Shown: positions 61,840-64,000 of the stretch, in pieces
Layout of the letters: each line of letters begins with the position of its first letter
Numbering within the stretch: the first letter of the stretch is position 1
Source of the DNA: Cephalotus follicularis
Lineage: Eukaryota; Streptophyta; Magnoliopsida; Oxalidales; Cephalotaceae
DNA: 64,000 nucleotides
NCBI GenBank assembly: GCA_001972305.1
Contig: BDDD01002862.1
Span: forward strand, 62,001-126,000
Direction of reading: 5' to 3'
The notes under the pieces: model-generated
Database searches by the model: none
What the model saw: the letters and a program-made list of their open reading frames with translations, nothing else
What the model was told of the DNA's origin: nothing
Made by a program: the position numbers and the translations under genes

Positions 61840-62420
61840 CAAGGAATTTAGTCCTCGAAATTAAACAATACTAAAATAAATGCGGGTAACGCTCTCGGAT
61901 ATCATCCTCATTTCCCAAGTAGCCTCATCCGGTCTGTGAAACTGCCATTGAACCTTCACCATGGAAATGGTTCGGTTCCTCAATGCTCTCGTCTTCCAAT
62001 CTAGAATCCGCACCGGTAAGTCCTCGCAAGATAGGTCATCTTGCACAGCAACTGAATCGTGATCCAAGATGTGTGTAGGATCCTGGATGTAGCCTCGCAA
62101 CATCGAGACATGGAAGACATCATGTACATTCGATAGTGCAGGAGGCAATGCGAGCTGATAAGCAACCTCCCTGACTCTCTCTAAGATCTCGAAGGGACCA
62201 ATGTAGCGTGGAGCTAACTTGCCCTTCTTCCCGAATCTTTGTACCCCCTTCCACAGAGATACCTTCAAGAACACGTGATCTCCCACATCGAAGGTGAACG
62301 GCCTCCTTTTCACACTGTCGACATAACTCTTTTGCTGACTCTGAGCTGCTAGTAACTTCTCTTTGATGAACTTGACTTTCTCCAAAGTCTCCTCCACTAA
62401 ATCCAACCCAAGCAACTATC
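61840..62420 (-). pseudogene. G3 integrase C-terminus and chromodomain
   Basis: On -, VGDHVFLKVSLWKGVQRFGK, KGKLAPRYIGPFEILERV and VAYQLALPPALSNVHDVF form the integrase C-terminus, HVSMLRGYIQDPTHIL and MVKVQWQFHRPDEATWEM the chromodomain. It would target integration to marked nucleosomes. Fossil. Confidence 0.9.
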
Positions 62421-63370
62421 CCTCACCAACCTCATCCCAACAGATGGGTGATCTACCCTTCCTCCCATATGGTGCCTCGTACGGGGCCATACTAATACTC
62501 GAGTGATAGCTGTTGTTGTATGAAAACTCTATCAAAGGAATATGGTCCTCCCAAGTACCCACAAAATCGATCACACAAGCCCGGAGCATATCCTCCAAGG
62601 TCTGGATGGTACACTCTGACTGTCCATCTGTTTGCGGTGAAATGCTGTGCTGAGATTCAATCTCGTTCCGAAGGCAGTCTGGAATCTCTTCCAAAAGTTG
62701 GAAGTAAAGATCGAATCCCGATCACACACGATGCTCACTGGCACACCATGTAGTCTCACAATCTCCTTCACATATAATCGAGCCAACTTGCTCGCCCAGT
62801 CCGTGACATGCATAGGCAGAAAATGAGCTGACTTTGTGAGTCTATCCACAATAGCCCACACTGCATTATGACGATGCCTAGTCAGTGGAAATCCAGAAAC
62901 AAAGTCCATAGTGATGTGTTCCTATTTCCACTCTGTAATCGGAAATGGCTGTAACAATCTTGCCGACTTTTGGTGTTCCGTCTTGACTTTCTGGCAAGTC
63001 AAACACTTCGCAACATACTCAGCAATGTCTTTCTTCATACCGGACCACCAATAGTTCCTCTTCATGTCTTGGTACATCTTCGTGCTGCCAGGATGAATGC
63101 TGTACAAAGATTTATGAGCCTCAGACAGTAATGCATCCTTCAACCATTCTCATTCGGAAGACAAACCCGTCATCGGAATCTCAATATACCATCTGCATGC
63201 ATCCAAAAATCAGACTCCGGTCCTAGATTCTCTTGAATCTTCTGTAACTCCGGATCATACAGCTGAGCATTCTTTATTTCGTTAAGTAATGCTGGCTGTG
63301 CTTGAAGACTAGCGATAAAAACACCCGGTGACTGTGTAAATGGTGTCCACCTCTGAAAGTCTTCCAACAG
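62421..63370 (-). pseudogene. G3 integrase core and zinc region
   Basis: On -, [20 protein letters not shown] and CLTCQKVKTEHQKSARLLQP (zinc region), [57 protein letters not shown] and IPLIEFSYNNSYHSSISMAP. The order and spacing are as in G2. Fossil, broken. Confidence 0.9.
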
Positions 63371-64000
63371 TTTTCATTGAGATACCATCGTACTAGCTAA
63401 CATGACTTTACGACTCAATGCATCTGCGACTACATTCGCCTTCCCAGGGTGATACCGAATGTTACAGTCATAGTCATTAAAGAACTCCACCCATCTCCAC
63501 TGCCTCATATTCAATGCCTCTTCACAAAACAGGTATCTCAAACTCTTGTCATCAGTGAAAATCTCAAACTGCGCCCCATACAAGTAATGCATCCATTTCT
63601 GAAGAGCAAACACAATCGCAGCTAGTTCAAGATCATGCGTCGGGTAATTTTCCTCATATGGCTTCAACTTCCTCAAAGCATATGCAATCGCTCTGCCTCG
63701 TTGCATTAATACACAACCCAATCCCTTACCCGAAGCATCACTGTAAACCGCAAGATCCTCGTTACCCTCGGGCAACGCCAAAATAGGAGCAGTAATAGAC
63801 CGGTCCTTCAACTCTCTGAAGCTGCACTCACAATCCTCATCCCAAATGAACAAAGTCTTCTTTTGAGTCAACTTCATCAATGGCACCGCAATCCTCGAAA
63901 AGTTCTGGATAAACCTCCGATAGTAACCCGCCAAGCCAAGAAAACTGCGCACCTCAGTCACGTTCCTTGGTTGCGGCCAATCTCGCACCACCTCAGTCTT
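63371..64000 (-). pseudogene. G3 RNase H and end of reverse transcriptase
   Basis: On -, [97 protein letters not shown] and [18 protein letters not shown]. This stretch of about 205 codons is open and continues beyond the window. Confidence 0.9.

Larger units (their letters stand above)
58973..64000 (-). mobile_element. G3: Ty3/Gypsy chromovirus (Tekay/Del-like), right part off the window
   Basis: The 3' LTR (58973-61826), polypurine tract, integrase with chromodomain, RNase H and the end of reverse transcriptase are visible on -; the rest lies beyond 64000. Family words match G1 and G2 closely, but the LTR is different. About five breaks are visible in the part seen. Age cannot be judged without the second LTR. 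Confidence 0.88.

Overview
This window looks like plant nuclear DNA, probably heterochromatic and probably from a eudicot with a repeat-rich genome. I find no host protein gene, tRNA, rRNA or CRISPR array. Almost every base can be assigned to LTR retrotransposons, most of them stacked inside one another. The elements are labelled here C1, C2, C3 (Ty1/Copia), G1, G2, G3 (Ty3/Gypsy chromovirus, Tekay/Del-like), A1 (Ty3/Gypsy, Athila/Tat-like) and S0, S1, S2 (LTRs of one further family). All are treated as fossils.

Layout. C1, on +, is the outer shell. Its 5' LTR is at 285-2519, a long leader at 2534-4512, gag-pol from 4513, and its 3' LTR starts at 10844 and resumes at 52977-55454. A solo LTR (S1, 8061-10664, target duplication gttat) sits in C1 pol. 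G1 (-, 11044-52976) sits inside the C1 3' LTR. Inside the low-coordinate LTR of G1 lies C2 (+, 12008-27486, target duplication aaacc), a SIRE-like element with an envelope-like third reading frame. C2 contains a solo LTR (S2, 16821-19212, aacaa) and a collapsed cousin C3 (-, 20697-24407, acttt) that keeps its own open envelope-like frame. Inside the G1 interior lies A1 (-, about 30359-47215), and inside A1 lies G2 (-, 31638-41888, gtatt/gtctt), the most complete Gypsy element here. Right of C1 come the remnant of an old LTR (S0, 55455 to about 58017) that C1 probably landed in, a 62-base run of N (57564-57625), an unassigned AT-rich stretch, and the 3' LTR plus pol of another chromovirus, G3 (-, from 58973 and running off the right edge).

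Order of events. Nesting gives S0 > C1 > G1 > {C2 > S2, C3} and {A1 > G2}. By-eye LTR comparison over short stretches agrees: C1 copies differ by about 12%, G1 by about 10%, C2 by about 5% and G2 by about 4%. These are rough figures from roughly 220-270 bases each.

The most unusual signal is an array of CpG-rich palindromes centred on GTCGAC, such as the perfect 16-mer AAAGCGTCGACGCTTT and the 18-mer AAAGACGTCGACGTCTTT. They recur in LTRs or untranslated regions of Copia and Gypsy families with otherwise unrelated LTRs (C2, C3, A1, G3, S1, S2, and weaker forms in G1, G2, S0) but not in C1. Shared cis-motifs across superfamilies in one genome are worth a systematic look.
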